Source of the DNA: Symsagittifera roscoffensis
Lineage: Eukaryota; Xenacoelomorpha; Acoela; Convolutidae
Reading direction: 5' to 3'
NCBI RefSeq assembly: GCF_963678635.1
Contig: NW_026971677.1
Location: forward strand, 1-64,000
Length of the DNA: 64,000 nt
The position numbers were made by a program, and so were the translations under genes. Position 1 is the first letter of the stretch. Each line of letters begins with the position of its first letter. Below the pieces are notes generated by a model. It was not told the origin of the DNA. It saw nothing but the letters and a program-made list of their open reading frames with translations, and made no database searches. This document shows positions 39,099 through 47,066 of this stretch, piece after piece.

Positions 39099-40904
39099 TT
39101 AGTCGTCGGGGAAAAAACCGTGGGGGAAGATGTCGTGGATGAGATCGGAAGTTGTTAGTAGTTTAGCTAAGATGCGGATGATATTTTTAGTCTGAAGCAG
39201 TGGCCAAAGCAATTGAAGTGCCTTGATAGTGGTTAGTTCTTCAGTGCCAACTGCAAACTCATAAGGTGTGTTTTGGATTAGATTATATAATTTGTGATTG
39301 AATTTAGTGTTGTGGATGAATTCTAAAATTGGGATTTCTATAGGTTGTACAAACTCGTGCGGGATAAGGAAGGGTCGGGATTCTTCGGCGTTGAAGGTCT
39401 TGGTGATGGGACAGAAGATGTACATGTGGGTTATGGGATCATAATTGCGAAGAATACCATGAAGGTTAGTATCTTTAATGCAATATGTGAAATTTAGGAA
39501 AAATGGTGAAGTGTATTTGGAATTAATGAATTGAAAACGATGGTGTGGTTGTCTAGAGGGTGTGTGTAGGTCAAAGTGATTTTGGATGAAGCGATAATAA
39601 CTATATGTGTGGGTTTGTTTAGTGCGCAACATAATATCGTGTGAGCAGTGTAAATCTCTTTCGTGTGGTGCAAGGAAATGAAAGGTTAGTGAAAATGTTT
39701 GGAAGCGTTCTTTAAAACTTTCGTATGCTTGTGTGTCTGTTAGTGCTTCTGAAATAATGTGATCAAACTTTCGGTCGAAGATGTTTAGTGTAAATATATA
39801 TGGTGTCTTGATGAAAAATTTCTCGGTAATTTGTGGATTAGCGAAGCGATCGTCGTCTAAGAATTGATCTTGGTTAGCTCTGATGATGTTGTGATCATAG
39901 TATTCGAGTGTATATTCGTTAGCTCTAGGTGCAGTGTGTGTTTTTAGTGATTTTTTATATCCAACGTAAGTAAATTGTCTAGCGGTTAGTGGTGTAGTGA
40001 GTCGATATAGCATGTCCGTATTTCGCTCTATATCGATGTGAGTGTTAGATAAAGGTAAGCAAAGAGGGTTAGTAAAATGATAATATGAGGTCCAAGAGAG
40101 AGTGGGCATTAAAACGTATTCATCTACAAAGTTGCGTGTTTCGTTAGTGTCGTGGGGGGTGTTTAAGGTGTATTGTGGGAATGAGGGTAAGGTGATGGCT
40201 AAAAATTCTTTTGTGTTAGTATGCTTGGGCTGGTTGATGTATTCACGGGCTGTTCCTGGTTTTGCTGGGAAAGGATGGTTGGGGAACTTCCTTTTAAAAG
40301 TGCGGTAAGCTCTATTAGTGTTGAGTGAAGATTCAGTTGATGTGGATGATGGTGCTAATGATTCAGTATAATTTGAAGAGGGTGTAGGGGTAGGGGGGTT
40401 GGATGAATTTATTGTGGAGGAGATTTGGTTTATTGTTGGGGTATGGAGGTGGTAGGGTTGTTGTTGAAGGGTAATAAAATTATCTAGCTCTGGGGAGATT
40501 CGGGGGGTGTCTGGAGAATGAGATGATTGGTCAGAATGAAGTGAGGAGTAGGTTGGGGTAACTTGGGAAGCATAAGAGGGTGTGGAAGTGATTGGGTCAG
40601 GGTTATTGGATAATATGGGTTGAAAAGGGGGTTGAGAAAAATTAGAAGAGTTATGAAAATTATTGGATGGGGATGGTTCTGAGTCGGCAAATTCATCGGG
40701 GGTTTCAATATTCGGGTTATTGAGTTGTGAGATGGAATATAAAACTGAGATGTGTGAATTAGTGTCGGAATTCATGCCTGATGTTACATTACTAGATGGA
40801 AAATCGGGTGGCGGAAAAGCAAAAAGTGGTATTATTGGGATTGGAGAGGTAAGATTGGTTGGGTGGGAATTTGATCGGTGTAGTGATCCAAGTTGGCGGC
40901 TCAT
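39099..40904 (-). CDS. Giant element ORF X, unknown 601-residue protein
   Basis: Starts with an ATG that overlaps the envelope stop (ATGA, 40904-40901). Residues about 1-195 are Ser/Pro/Thr/Asn-rich and look disordered. The C-terminal 400 residues look globular, with many aromatic and charged residues (FKRKFPNHPFPAKPG, YVLMPTLSWTSYYHF, FFIKTPYIFTLNIFDRKFD, KALQLLWPLLQT) and few cysteines. No signal peptide or membrane segment is obvious. I recognise no family. Its position after env and the stop/start overlap suggest an accessory protein translated by reinitiation or from a spliced RNA. Confidence 0.75.
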   Translation of the reverse strand: MSRQLGSLHRSNSHPTNLTSPIPIIPLFAFPPPDFPSSNVTSGMNSDTNSHISVLYSISQLNNPNIETPDEFADSEPSPSNNFHNSSNFSQPPFQPILSNNPDPITSTPSYASQVTPTYSSLHSDQSSHSPDTPRISPELDNFITLQQQPYHLHTPTINQISSTINSSNPPTPTPSSNYTESLAPSSTSTESSLNTNRAYRTFKRKFPNHPFPAKPGTAREYINQPKHTNTKEFLAITLPSFPQYTLNTPHDTNETRNFVDEYVLMPTLSWTSYYHFTNPLCLPLSNTHIDIERNTDMLYRLTTPLTARQFTYVGYKKSLKTHTAPRANEYTLEYYDHNIIRANQDQFLDDDRFANPQITEKFFIKTPYIFTLNIFDRKFDHIISEALTDTQAYESFKERFQTFSLTFHFLAPHERDLHCSHDIMLRTKQTHTYSYYRFIQNHFDLHTPSRQPHHRFQFINSKYTSPFFLNFTYCIKDTNLHGILRNYDPITHMYIFCPITKTFNAEESRPFLIPHEFVQPIEIPILEFIHNTKFNHKLYNLIQNTPYEFAVGTEELTTIKALQLLWPLLQTKNIIRILAKLLTTSDLIHDIFPHGFFPDD

Positions 40905-43519
40905 CGTGGGCTAAAAAAATGATTATTTTGAGACTGAAAAGCGGTGGTATGGGGTTGTTCAATAATTTGTTCATAAGTATTATGATCTTGTGACTGGTGT
41001 GTCATTATATGTCGGATGGGACTTTGTGATGTGGTGAGTCGAAAATTTGGATTATGTGTGATGGCTAAATTTCGAAAATTTCGTGGGACTAGGGATAGTG
41101 GATGGTTATTTGGTAGGGGTGGTAATTGTGGTGCCGTTGGCGTTATGTCTACATTGTTATGTTCTTCGTCGTATGTATTTTGTCGTGTTGCTATTTTTGT
41201 GTTATATTCTTTTATTTGTGCGTCTAAAAGAATTTTGTTTATAGATGTAGAAAAGATTCCAAAAAATCCTGCAAAGAGTATGCGTGCTACGCTTGCTTGT
41301 CTGTTTACTTGTGTGTGTATAGCACATGTGTTGTAGATTCCTTTTAAAAGTGAGAAAAGAAATCCAATAAAGTTAAACATTGCGTATAAAATAGTCAATT
41401 TTTCTAAGATGTAGTAGGGCCATCCTAGAAAATCGAGGATCTCATTTTTGAGTGTAACAAAGCTAAAAATGTTAATTGATGATATATCTTGGGGACGGTA
41501 TTTTTCACCGTTTAGATATATATAATCTTTAATGTCTTTAAAATATCCGCTATAATCTTGCGTGTAGATATCGGCAAATCCTGCGGTTTCTGCAAGTTTG
41601 CGTAAATTTTGATCTATTGATTGTCTTTGTATAGTGTCCATTTGTGTTAATAATTCTTGGAATTGTTGTGTTCTAATGTGATGTTGAATATCTGATTTTG
41701 AATAGATTCCTATTGATTGTAAGTCTATATTTGGGTTTCGAGCAATAGCGCGAATGCTTTCTGGTGAAAATTTTTTGAGTGATTGCATTAATGTGGGATA
41801 TGGAGTGAGAAGATAATATTTATTTTCATCAGGGTTTAGTTGTACTACATTGTGGCTGTTTTCTGATCCACATGGGACTGCGGTATCCCAGAAATAGGTT
41901 CTTCGTGAAAGTGTATCCACGAAATGTACTTTATTCTTATAAAAGATAGGGATTCTTTTATAACATCGTTTATCTTCAAAAACGTATAGTGGTGATACTT
42001 TTTTAGTACAAGTATAAAACCATAAGATGTTTCCTTCATAGTCTAAAAAATTTGATCTATTTCCAGATAATAAGTATCCTGCATAGGGTATTTTTAATAC
42101 TGCTAGTGCAAGTGATTGTAATATTTGTGTTCGTTCTAATTCGCATAGTTGGTGTAGTGTTTCAAATTCGGAGAGTGACATTTCTTGAAAAATTCGGCTA
42201 ATTGTATAATCTAGTTTCATATCTAAATGAATATCATAGTGGATATTACCGAAATATGTAGTATTCATTAGTGATAATTCTTGTAAGCGTGTGCTTCTGG
42301 TGTCATGGGGTTTTAGATGTCCACCAGGTTGTCCGTTGCTTTTTTCAAAATTAACTGGTATATAGGATGTTCCTTCGTTTGGAGGATGACCTGTGGCATA
42401 TGGGTCAAGTTTTATTTTTCCAGTGGTCATGTCGAATCCTTTTTCGTATTCAACTAATATTTCAGAGTATTGTGTTCTGTGAAGTGGATTCCTGTATTTA
42501 CATGCAAGTTCTGTTTCTTGATATATTTGAAAACGTGTCAATTTATTTTCTATATTGTGTATGTTTCTAAAATTAGTACTTTGTTTTCGTGATGGATGTA
42601 CTTGTTCATATGGAATTGATTGTATAAAGTATTTTTCGTGAAATTTTATCATACGAGCGTGTATTCTTGCTACTTGAAATGTTGTACATGTATCTTCGGG
42701 GAACCAAACAATTGTTGCTTGTGTTCTCGTTGTAGGGTCGCAATAACCTTGATCATTTTTACAAGGTAATCGGATTCCTTGATAGATCATTGTATTATCT
42801 GATAAATCTCGTGTTAGTTGTATTTTTTCGAGTTGTATTTTCCAATCGAAAAACATTATTTCTTGGTATCCTTTATTTTTTGTGTCTGCTTTGCAGTTTG
42901 ATGGGTTATTTATACCAATGTGTGGTATCCAATGTTTATCGTGTAGGTCATAGGTTAATCGTCCGTGTGCGCCGTTATACGGGTATTTGTCGTCTAGTTT
43001 TATATGTCCTTGGTGTCTTTCAAGTTGTGATTGATGTACAGAGTCTGAAAAAACTTGAAAGTTAACTAACTTTCTTTCGGAGTTTTTATTTTGTGTGATG
43101 TTTAGTCTAAGTAATTCATTTTTACAATCGTCGGGATTGAGATGTAAAAGACGTTCTATATTACTCTGATAGAATGATTCATGGTCAAGTCGGTTTTTGT
43201 TTCCGTTCGAGACTTGTGAACAATGTACTTTCTTTTCGGAAAATGTTGCTGTGAATTTATAACCTGTAACTGTTGTTGCTCGGGCTTTTGAATAGAGTGT
43301 TGCTATTACATTTGTGGTTTCTATAGTTTGTGGTTCTGTTTCACATTGTGATACTTGATTTATTGCATATTTGTGTAGTGTTTTTTGTTCATTTTCTTCA
43401 CAATCGTAATGTGTTACTAATAAATCTTGTGGTCCTGTACGAGGGGAAGGGTTTATGTTTTGATTTGAGATTACTAGAAAAAGGAGTTGGAGAAAAATTA
43501 ATAATTTTAGAATATACAT
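40901..43519 (-). CDS. Giant element envelope-like glycoprotein, 872 residues
   Basis: Starts with a signal peptide-like MYILKLLIFLQLLFLVIS. A long Cys-containing, Asn-glycosylation-capable ectodomain follows, with an early HYDC motif and further Cys spaced as in the conserved N-terminal region I associate with env-like glycoproteins of invertebrate LTR elements. Hydrophobic segments near the end (about residues 705-730, ILYAMFNFIGFLFSLL; and about 750-770, ARILFAGFFGIFS) are followed by a Pro/Gln/His-rich tail of about 100 residues. Uninterrupted here. It begins inside the end of the upstream ATG-less frame and ends in ATGA with ORF X. Role inferred: membrane glycoprotein of a retrovirus-like particle; the fusion-protein class is not determined. 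Confidence 0.7.
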   Translation of the reverse strand: MYILKLLIFLQLLFLVISNQNINPSPRTGPQDLLVTHYDCEENEQKTLHKYAINQVSQCETEPQTIETTNVIATLYSKARATTVTGYKFTATFSEKKVHCSQVSNGNKNRLDHESFYQSNIERLLHLNPDDCKNELLRLNITQNKNSERKLVNFQVFSDSVHQSQLERHQGHIKLDDKYPYNGAHGRLTYDLHDKHWIPHIGINNPSNCKADTKNKGYQEIMFFDWKIQLEKIQLTRDLSDNTMIYQGIRLPCKNDQGYCDPTTRTQATIVWFPEDTCTTFQVARIHARMIKFHEKYFIQSIPYEQVHPSRKQSTNFRNIHNIENKLTRFQIYQETELACKYRNPLHRTQYSEILVEYEKGFDMTTGKIKLDPYATGHPPNEGTSYIPVNFEKSNGQPGGHLKPHDTRSTRLQELSLMNTTYFGNIHYDIHLDMKLDYTISRIFQEMSLSEFETLHQLCELERTQILQSLALAVLKIPYAGYLLSGNRSNFLDYEGNILWFYTCTKKVSPLYVFEDKRCYKRIPIFYKNKVHFVDTLSRRTYFWDTAVPCGSENSHNVVQLNPDENKYYLLTPYPTLMQSLKKFSPESIRAIARNPNIDLQSIGIYSKSDIQHHIRTQQFQELLTQMDTIQRQSIDQNLRKLAETAGFADIYTQDYSGYFKDIKDYIYLNGEKYRPQDISSINIFSFVTLKNEILDFLGWPYYILEKLTILYAMFNFIGFLFSLLKGIYNTCAIHTQVNRQASVARILFAGFFGIFSTSINKILLDAQIKEYNTKIATRQNTYDEEHNNVDITPTAPQLPPLPNNHPLSLVPRNFRNLAITHNPNFRLTTSQSPIRHIMTHQSQDHNTYEQIIEQPHTTAFQSQNNHFFSPR

Positions 43520-44643
43520 GTGTATGATAATCCTGAGTATGGATTATAAAATGTAATGTAGCCAATTGTGTTTTTGGTATATCTGTCGTATTTGTATATT
43601 ACTTCAGTAGTTATAAACGGTGGTGGTAGTGATTGAGCTGTTATGTTAGGTGGGTTTAATGGGTAGGGATGTTGGGTAATATTGTTTAACTTAACTGTGA
43701 TTTCAAACTTTAATTGTAAACTGTTTTGTTGGAGTATTTGAATATTGTGATCACGGATATCGTTGTGAATATCTTGGCGATATTGTAATCTATTAAGTGC
43801 CCAGTTATGAAGGCGGTTACTTTCTTGATGTTGTCCAAATAATGGTGGAGGTGCTGTAAATGTATTCCAATCTAGTCTTAAAGGAATATTTATTGATGAT
43901 TGTTCTCGATATCTGGCGTCGAGATTATTTGGAAAATTTAAGTTAAAAGGTGGTGGTGAAATCTGGCTTATTGATGGTGTTGATGGTAGTGATAATGTTT
44001 CTGGTAGTGATGAGGATGTTGTTGTATCCGTAGAAATATCTATTGGATTATTGACTAAATTTAATTCACCTTGTGTAAATGAATGTGTTGTCCAATATGG
44101 TAGTCGTGATGCCTGGTTTGGGGGGTTAAAGGGATTTTCACGTATTTGTTCAGATGTTGGTGTTGAACCTAAGTAATCTGATGGTAGGCTTGAGGTGCTA
44201 CGTTGTGAAAGAAGCGTAGGGGTTTCTGGTAATATACCAATGGGGTTTTCTGGAGTGTTTTGTGATGGGGATTGAGGTATATCAAAATGAACTCGGGGAG
44301 TTTGAAAATTTCTGTTTCGTCGAGGATGTATAATTTGTCTATTTATTTCGACTGTATTTTGGTTTTGACTAGGATTTCTTATTCTACTTAGTTCTTGTGG
44401 TAGTGTTGGGTATAGGTTATATGTTGGTTCGCTTAGAGGTGCTTGTCGTTGAACTGGTTCTAGTGGTTCTGATAAACGAGCATGTCGTTCTTCAAAAGTG
44501 TATGGATTGTCTTGAAAAGAAATTCGTGTAGATGTTTGAGGATTTTGAGTAGTTGAAGGTGGTGTTGGGTTATCTTGGGATGATGTCGGTGAAGACTGAT
44601 TCTGTGACTGTTGGGTAGCAATTTTTGATGGATTTTTGAATTG
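43507..44643 (-). CDS. Giant element ORF Y, 378 codons, no ATG
   Basis: A continuous frame from just after TAA (44646-44644) to TAA at 43509-43507, overlapping the env start by 13 nt. I find no ATG, TTG, GTG or CTG start candidate near its beginning. The composition is coding-like for this element, rich in Pro, Ser, Thr, Gln and Asn (for example FQDNPYTFEERHARLSEP; SLPETLSLPSTPSISQIS), and more ordered at the end (HNWALNRLQYRQDIHNDI). Expression would need splicing, frameshifting from the 62-codon ORF five bases upstream, or a non-AUG start. Confidence 0.6.
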   Translation of the reverse strand, partial: QFKNPSKIATQQSQNQSSPTSSQDNPTPPSTTQNPQTSTRISFQDNPYTFEERHARLSEPLEPVQRQAPLSEPTYNLYPTLPQELSRIRNPSQNQNTVEINRQIIHPRRNRNFQTPRVHFDIPQSPSQNTPENPIGILPETPTLLSQRSTSSLPSDYLGSTPTSEQIRENPFNPPNQASRLPYWTTHSFTQGELNLVNNPIDISTDTTTSSSLPETLSLPSTPSISQISPPPFNLNFPNNLDARYREQSSINIPLRLDWNTFTAPPPLFGQHQESNRLHNWALNRLQYRQDIHNDIRDHNIQILQQNSLQLKFEITVKLNNITQHPYPLNPPNITAQSLPPPFITTEVIYKYDRYTKNTIGYITFYNPYSGLSYTCIF

Positions 44644-44648
44644 TTACT

Positions 44649-44837
44649 TTAGTGGGAAGGTTTATGTTTATTATAATATTCTTCCAAAAAAATAATTAGA
44701 AAAATTGTTGCTAGGGCAAATGTGATGATTGCTTTCTTTATACATTTGCATATTGTCAAAATGAGGGATGATAAAAATGTTATGAAAATTACAAACAATA
44801 AAAAAATATCAGTTCTACTGAAAATTGTTCGTATCAT
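44649..44837 (-). CDS. Giant element membrane micro-ORF 2, 62 residues
   Basis: ATG at 44837-44835 overlaps the stop of micro-ORF 1 (ATGA). Two hydrophobic segments (IFLLFVIFITFLSSLILTIC; IITFALATIFLIIFLEE) are separated by KCIKKA, with a basic/His tail. Ends TAA, five bases before ORF Y's frame opens. Looks like a small integral membrane protein; function unknown. Confidence 0.55.
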   Translation of the reverse strand: MIRTIFSRTDIFLLFVIFITFLSSLILTICKCIKKAIITFALATIFLIIFLEEYYNKHKPSH

Positions 44838-45064
44838 TTAGACAAGTTGTATAAATCGTACCTGTGGATATAATCAAGGGTTTTGGAAAGTTGGAGGAAT
44901 AGTTCGAGTATAGTGTAGAAAATTAAAAAAATGTTACAAAAAATGATTAGGATTATTAGAAAAGATTCAAGTATATCAAAAAGAAATATTATAAAGGTTT
45001 CAAGTATTGTAAAAAAATGTTTAAGATTTATGAGTATTTGAGTAACTGATTGAGAGAAGAGCAT
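44834..45064 (-). CDS. Giant element membrane micro-ORF 1, 76 residues
   Basis: The ATG at 45064-45062 directly abuts a TAA closing a 50-codon upstream frame (TAAATG). Almost entirely hydrophobic with Phe/Ile/Leu/Thr (FFTILETFIIFLFDILESF, LIILIIFCNIFLIFYTIL), ending in DYIHRYDLYNLSK. Stop overlaps the next ATG. Confidence 0.55.
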   Translation of the reverse strand: MLFSQSVTQILINLKHFFTILETFIIFLFDILESFLIILIIFCNIFLIFYTILELFLQLSKTLDYIHRYDLYNLSK

Positions 45065-45662
45065 TTAAGAAATGATCTCTTGGTCGAATATTTTTTGCTG
45101 TTTGAGGCGATTTTCAAGTGTGGTCGGATTATTTATTAGTTTTTTGACAAGTGGGTTGAGTTTTGTAAAAAATTGTTGGGGGCAATTTTCATGGTGATCG
45201 GGAGGTCGTCTTTTTCTTTATTTTTGTTTGTCAAATGATCCGGGGTATGGTGAGATTTTTATACTTTAGGCTAATTAAAATGTTCATTTTGTTGCTTTAG
45301 GCTAAGTTAACAAATTTGTTTTGGGGGTATTCGTGGTCTGAGTTGGGGAAATATTGTTGATCTTTGGGTTATTAGATAAGGGAGGGGTATGGTATTATGG
45401 TGATATTTATTTTAGTTGTCAAGTTGGAGTGGTTTGCTTATTTTTGACCTGGAGGTCGTAAAGTTATAGTTATAGATGTGCCTGGAGTTCTATATTATTC
45501 GTCTAATTGGTCTTAGTTTGAGTTAGAGAAAGTGACGGATTGGATGAATCCTATTGGTCTATTTTGAACTAGAATTATTGCGTACTTGTCAGCATGTTAT
45601 TTTGAAAAATGTAAATGAAAAATGTTTCGGAGGTTTCAAGGTTGTGAAGTATAATGTTAAAA
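45065..45662 (-). other. Gap between integrase and the accessory ORFs
   Basis: About 600 bp. Its promoter-proximal part (sense) shows stops in all frames. The last 150 bp hold a 50-codon open frame without ATG (ending FTKLNPLVKKLINN ... KIFDQEIIS) that stops immediately before micro-ORF 1. It may hold a splice acceptor for a subgenomic RNA; I cannot pick one with confidence. Confidence 0.4.
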
Positions 45663-47066
45663 TTACTTTTGAAATTCCACTTTCTTTAAAATTTTAGATT
45701 GGGGGATGAATATTTTATAGTTTTTACGTGGTTGATTTCGGAGTCTTGTTGTTTTTCGATTTTCTGATTTGTCGATTTGTTCTTGGGGTATTATTTGTTC
45801 GGTCATTTTTCTATTTTTTCTTTGTTTTGGGGATTCTTTATGGTTTTGTGTATTGTTTTTGGTGGCGGTTGGTTTTGTGTTTTGATTTTCGGTGGGGTTA
45901 TCATTTTGTTCTGTGTTTTTCAGATGTGGTTCATTTTGAATGATTTTTAATCCTGTGAAAGAATATAATTGAGTTAATTCGCGGAGTGCGTATTCTTTTG
46001 GGTAATAAGGTAATAGGTTGTTTCGATGTTGAACGATTTCTTTTTTGTTTGAGTCGGTAATTTTATATGTGACATCAGTGGGTCTTGCAATTATTTGGTA
46101 TGGTCCTTTTCGAAGGGGTTGTAATTTTTTAGAAATTCCTTTTTGAGTATTAAAATTGGGTATTAAAACAAATGTTCCAATTTTTAATTCGGAGGCTGGT
46201 GTAAAACGTGAATTGATTTGTTCATTAATGTTTTGTCTTTGTAATAACTTTTTTGTTATTTTTTGATAAATTTCATTGTGTTTTTTATCTCTATTTAGAA
46301 TCCATTCGGTGTGTGTACCGGAGGCTAGTTTAAGAATTTGTGGGTGATGAAAATGATCTTCATCGTGTGTATGTAAAGGTAGGTTATAACAAATTGAGTC
46401 TTTATTTGGTTGACAATAACCTTGTGCGTTCTTATGAGAATTTGCTGTAAACATTATTGGTTTGCGTGGCTTTTGGTTAAAAACCATTTCGTATGGTGAC
46501 ATTCCTAAAGTTGTCGTAATTTGTGAATTATATGCTAAGGGAAATAATTTTACGTCTGCTGACCATTCGGTATATTTTGTATCATTTCCGTTGATGATAC
46601 ATCTAAGATATTCTTGTAATGAACGGTTCATACCTTCGACTAAGCCGTTTGTCCAAGGTGCATGAGATGTACGTGGTTTGTGTTTAATGTTATATAAATG
46701 ACATAGTGTGATAATTTCATTATTTATGAATTCTGTACCGTTGTCTGTAACTAAAATTTCTGGTAGTCCGAATTTTGCTATCCAGTGTTCATAGAGTGTT
46801 GTGTAAGCGTAATAAGCGTTACAATGTGGTACTGGGTTAAGTGCTACATAATGTGTAAATGCGTCAACAATTACCATAATGTAGGAGTTTCCTTCGGATG
46901 AGGGTGAAATTGGTCCTTTGGTATCAAATGAGATACGATGATTAAAGTACAAACTTTGTCCTTTAAAATCTTGTTTTTGTGCTATTTGTTTTTGATTTGG
47001 GTAAGGTTTATTTAGTTGACATACTATACAATCATTGCATAGTACTTTTATCCAAATTGTTTTTTT
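45663..47066 (-). CDS. Giant element integrase
   Basis: The frame is +1 relative to Gag-Pol. Its main open part is 46952-45663 (429 codons, no ATG start). The zinc-binding region is split: the two His lie at the end of the Gag-Pol frame (ISHTQNIKGHSGSEK), while the Cys pair (CNDCIVC) is in this frame. Core: FDTKGPIS, TDNGTEF and, 35 residues after that Asp, VEGMNRSLQEYL (D,D-35-E). C-terminal GPY/F-like module LRKGPYQIIARPTDVTYKI, then VQHRNNLLPYYPKE, and a Lys/Asn-rich tail. The break coincides with seven A in a row (plus 47060-47066). Confidence 0.88.
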   Translation of the reverse strand, partial: KKTIWIKVLCNDCIVCQLNKPYPNQKQIAQKQDFKGQSLYFNHRISFDTKGPISPSSEGNSYIMVIVDAFTHYVALNPVPHCNAYYAYTTLYEHWIAKFGLPEILVTDNGTEFINNEIITLCHLYNIKHKPRTSHAPWTNGLVEGMNRSLQEYLRCIINGNDTKYTEWSADVKLFPLAYNSQITTTLGMSPYEMVFNQKPRKPIMFTANSHKNAQGYCQPNKDSICYNLPLHTHDEDHFHHPQILKLASGTHTEWILNRDKKHNEIYQKITKKLLQRQNINEQINSRFTPASELKIGTFVLIPNFNTQKGISKKLQPLRKGPYQIIARPTDVTYKITDSNKKEIVQHRNNLLPYYPKEYALRELTQLYSFTGLKIIQNEPHLKNTEQNDNPTENQNTKPTATKNNTQNHKESPKQRKNRKMTEQIIPQEQIDKSENRKTTRLRNQPRKNYKIFIPQSKILKKVEFQK

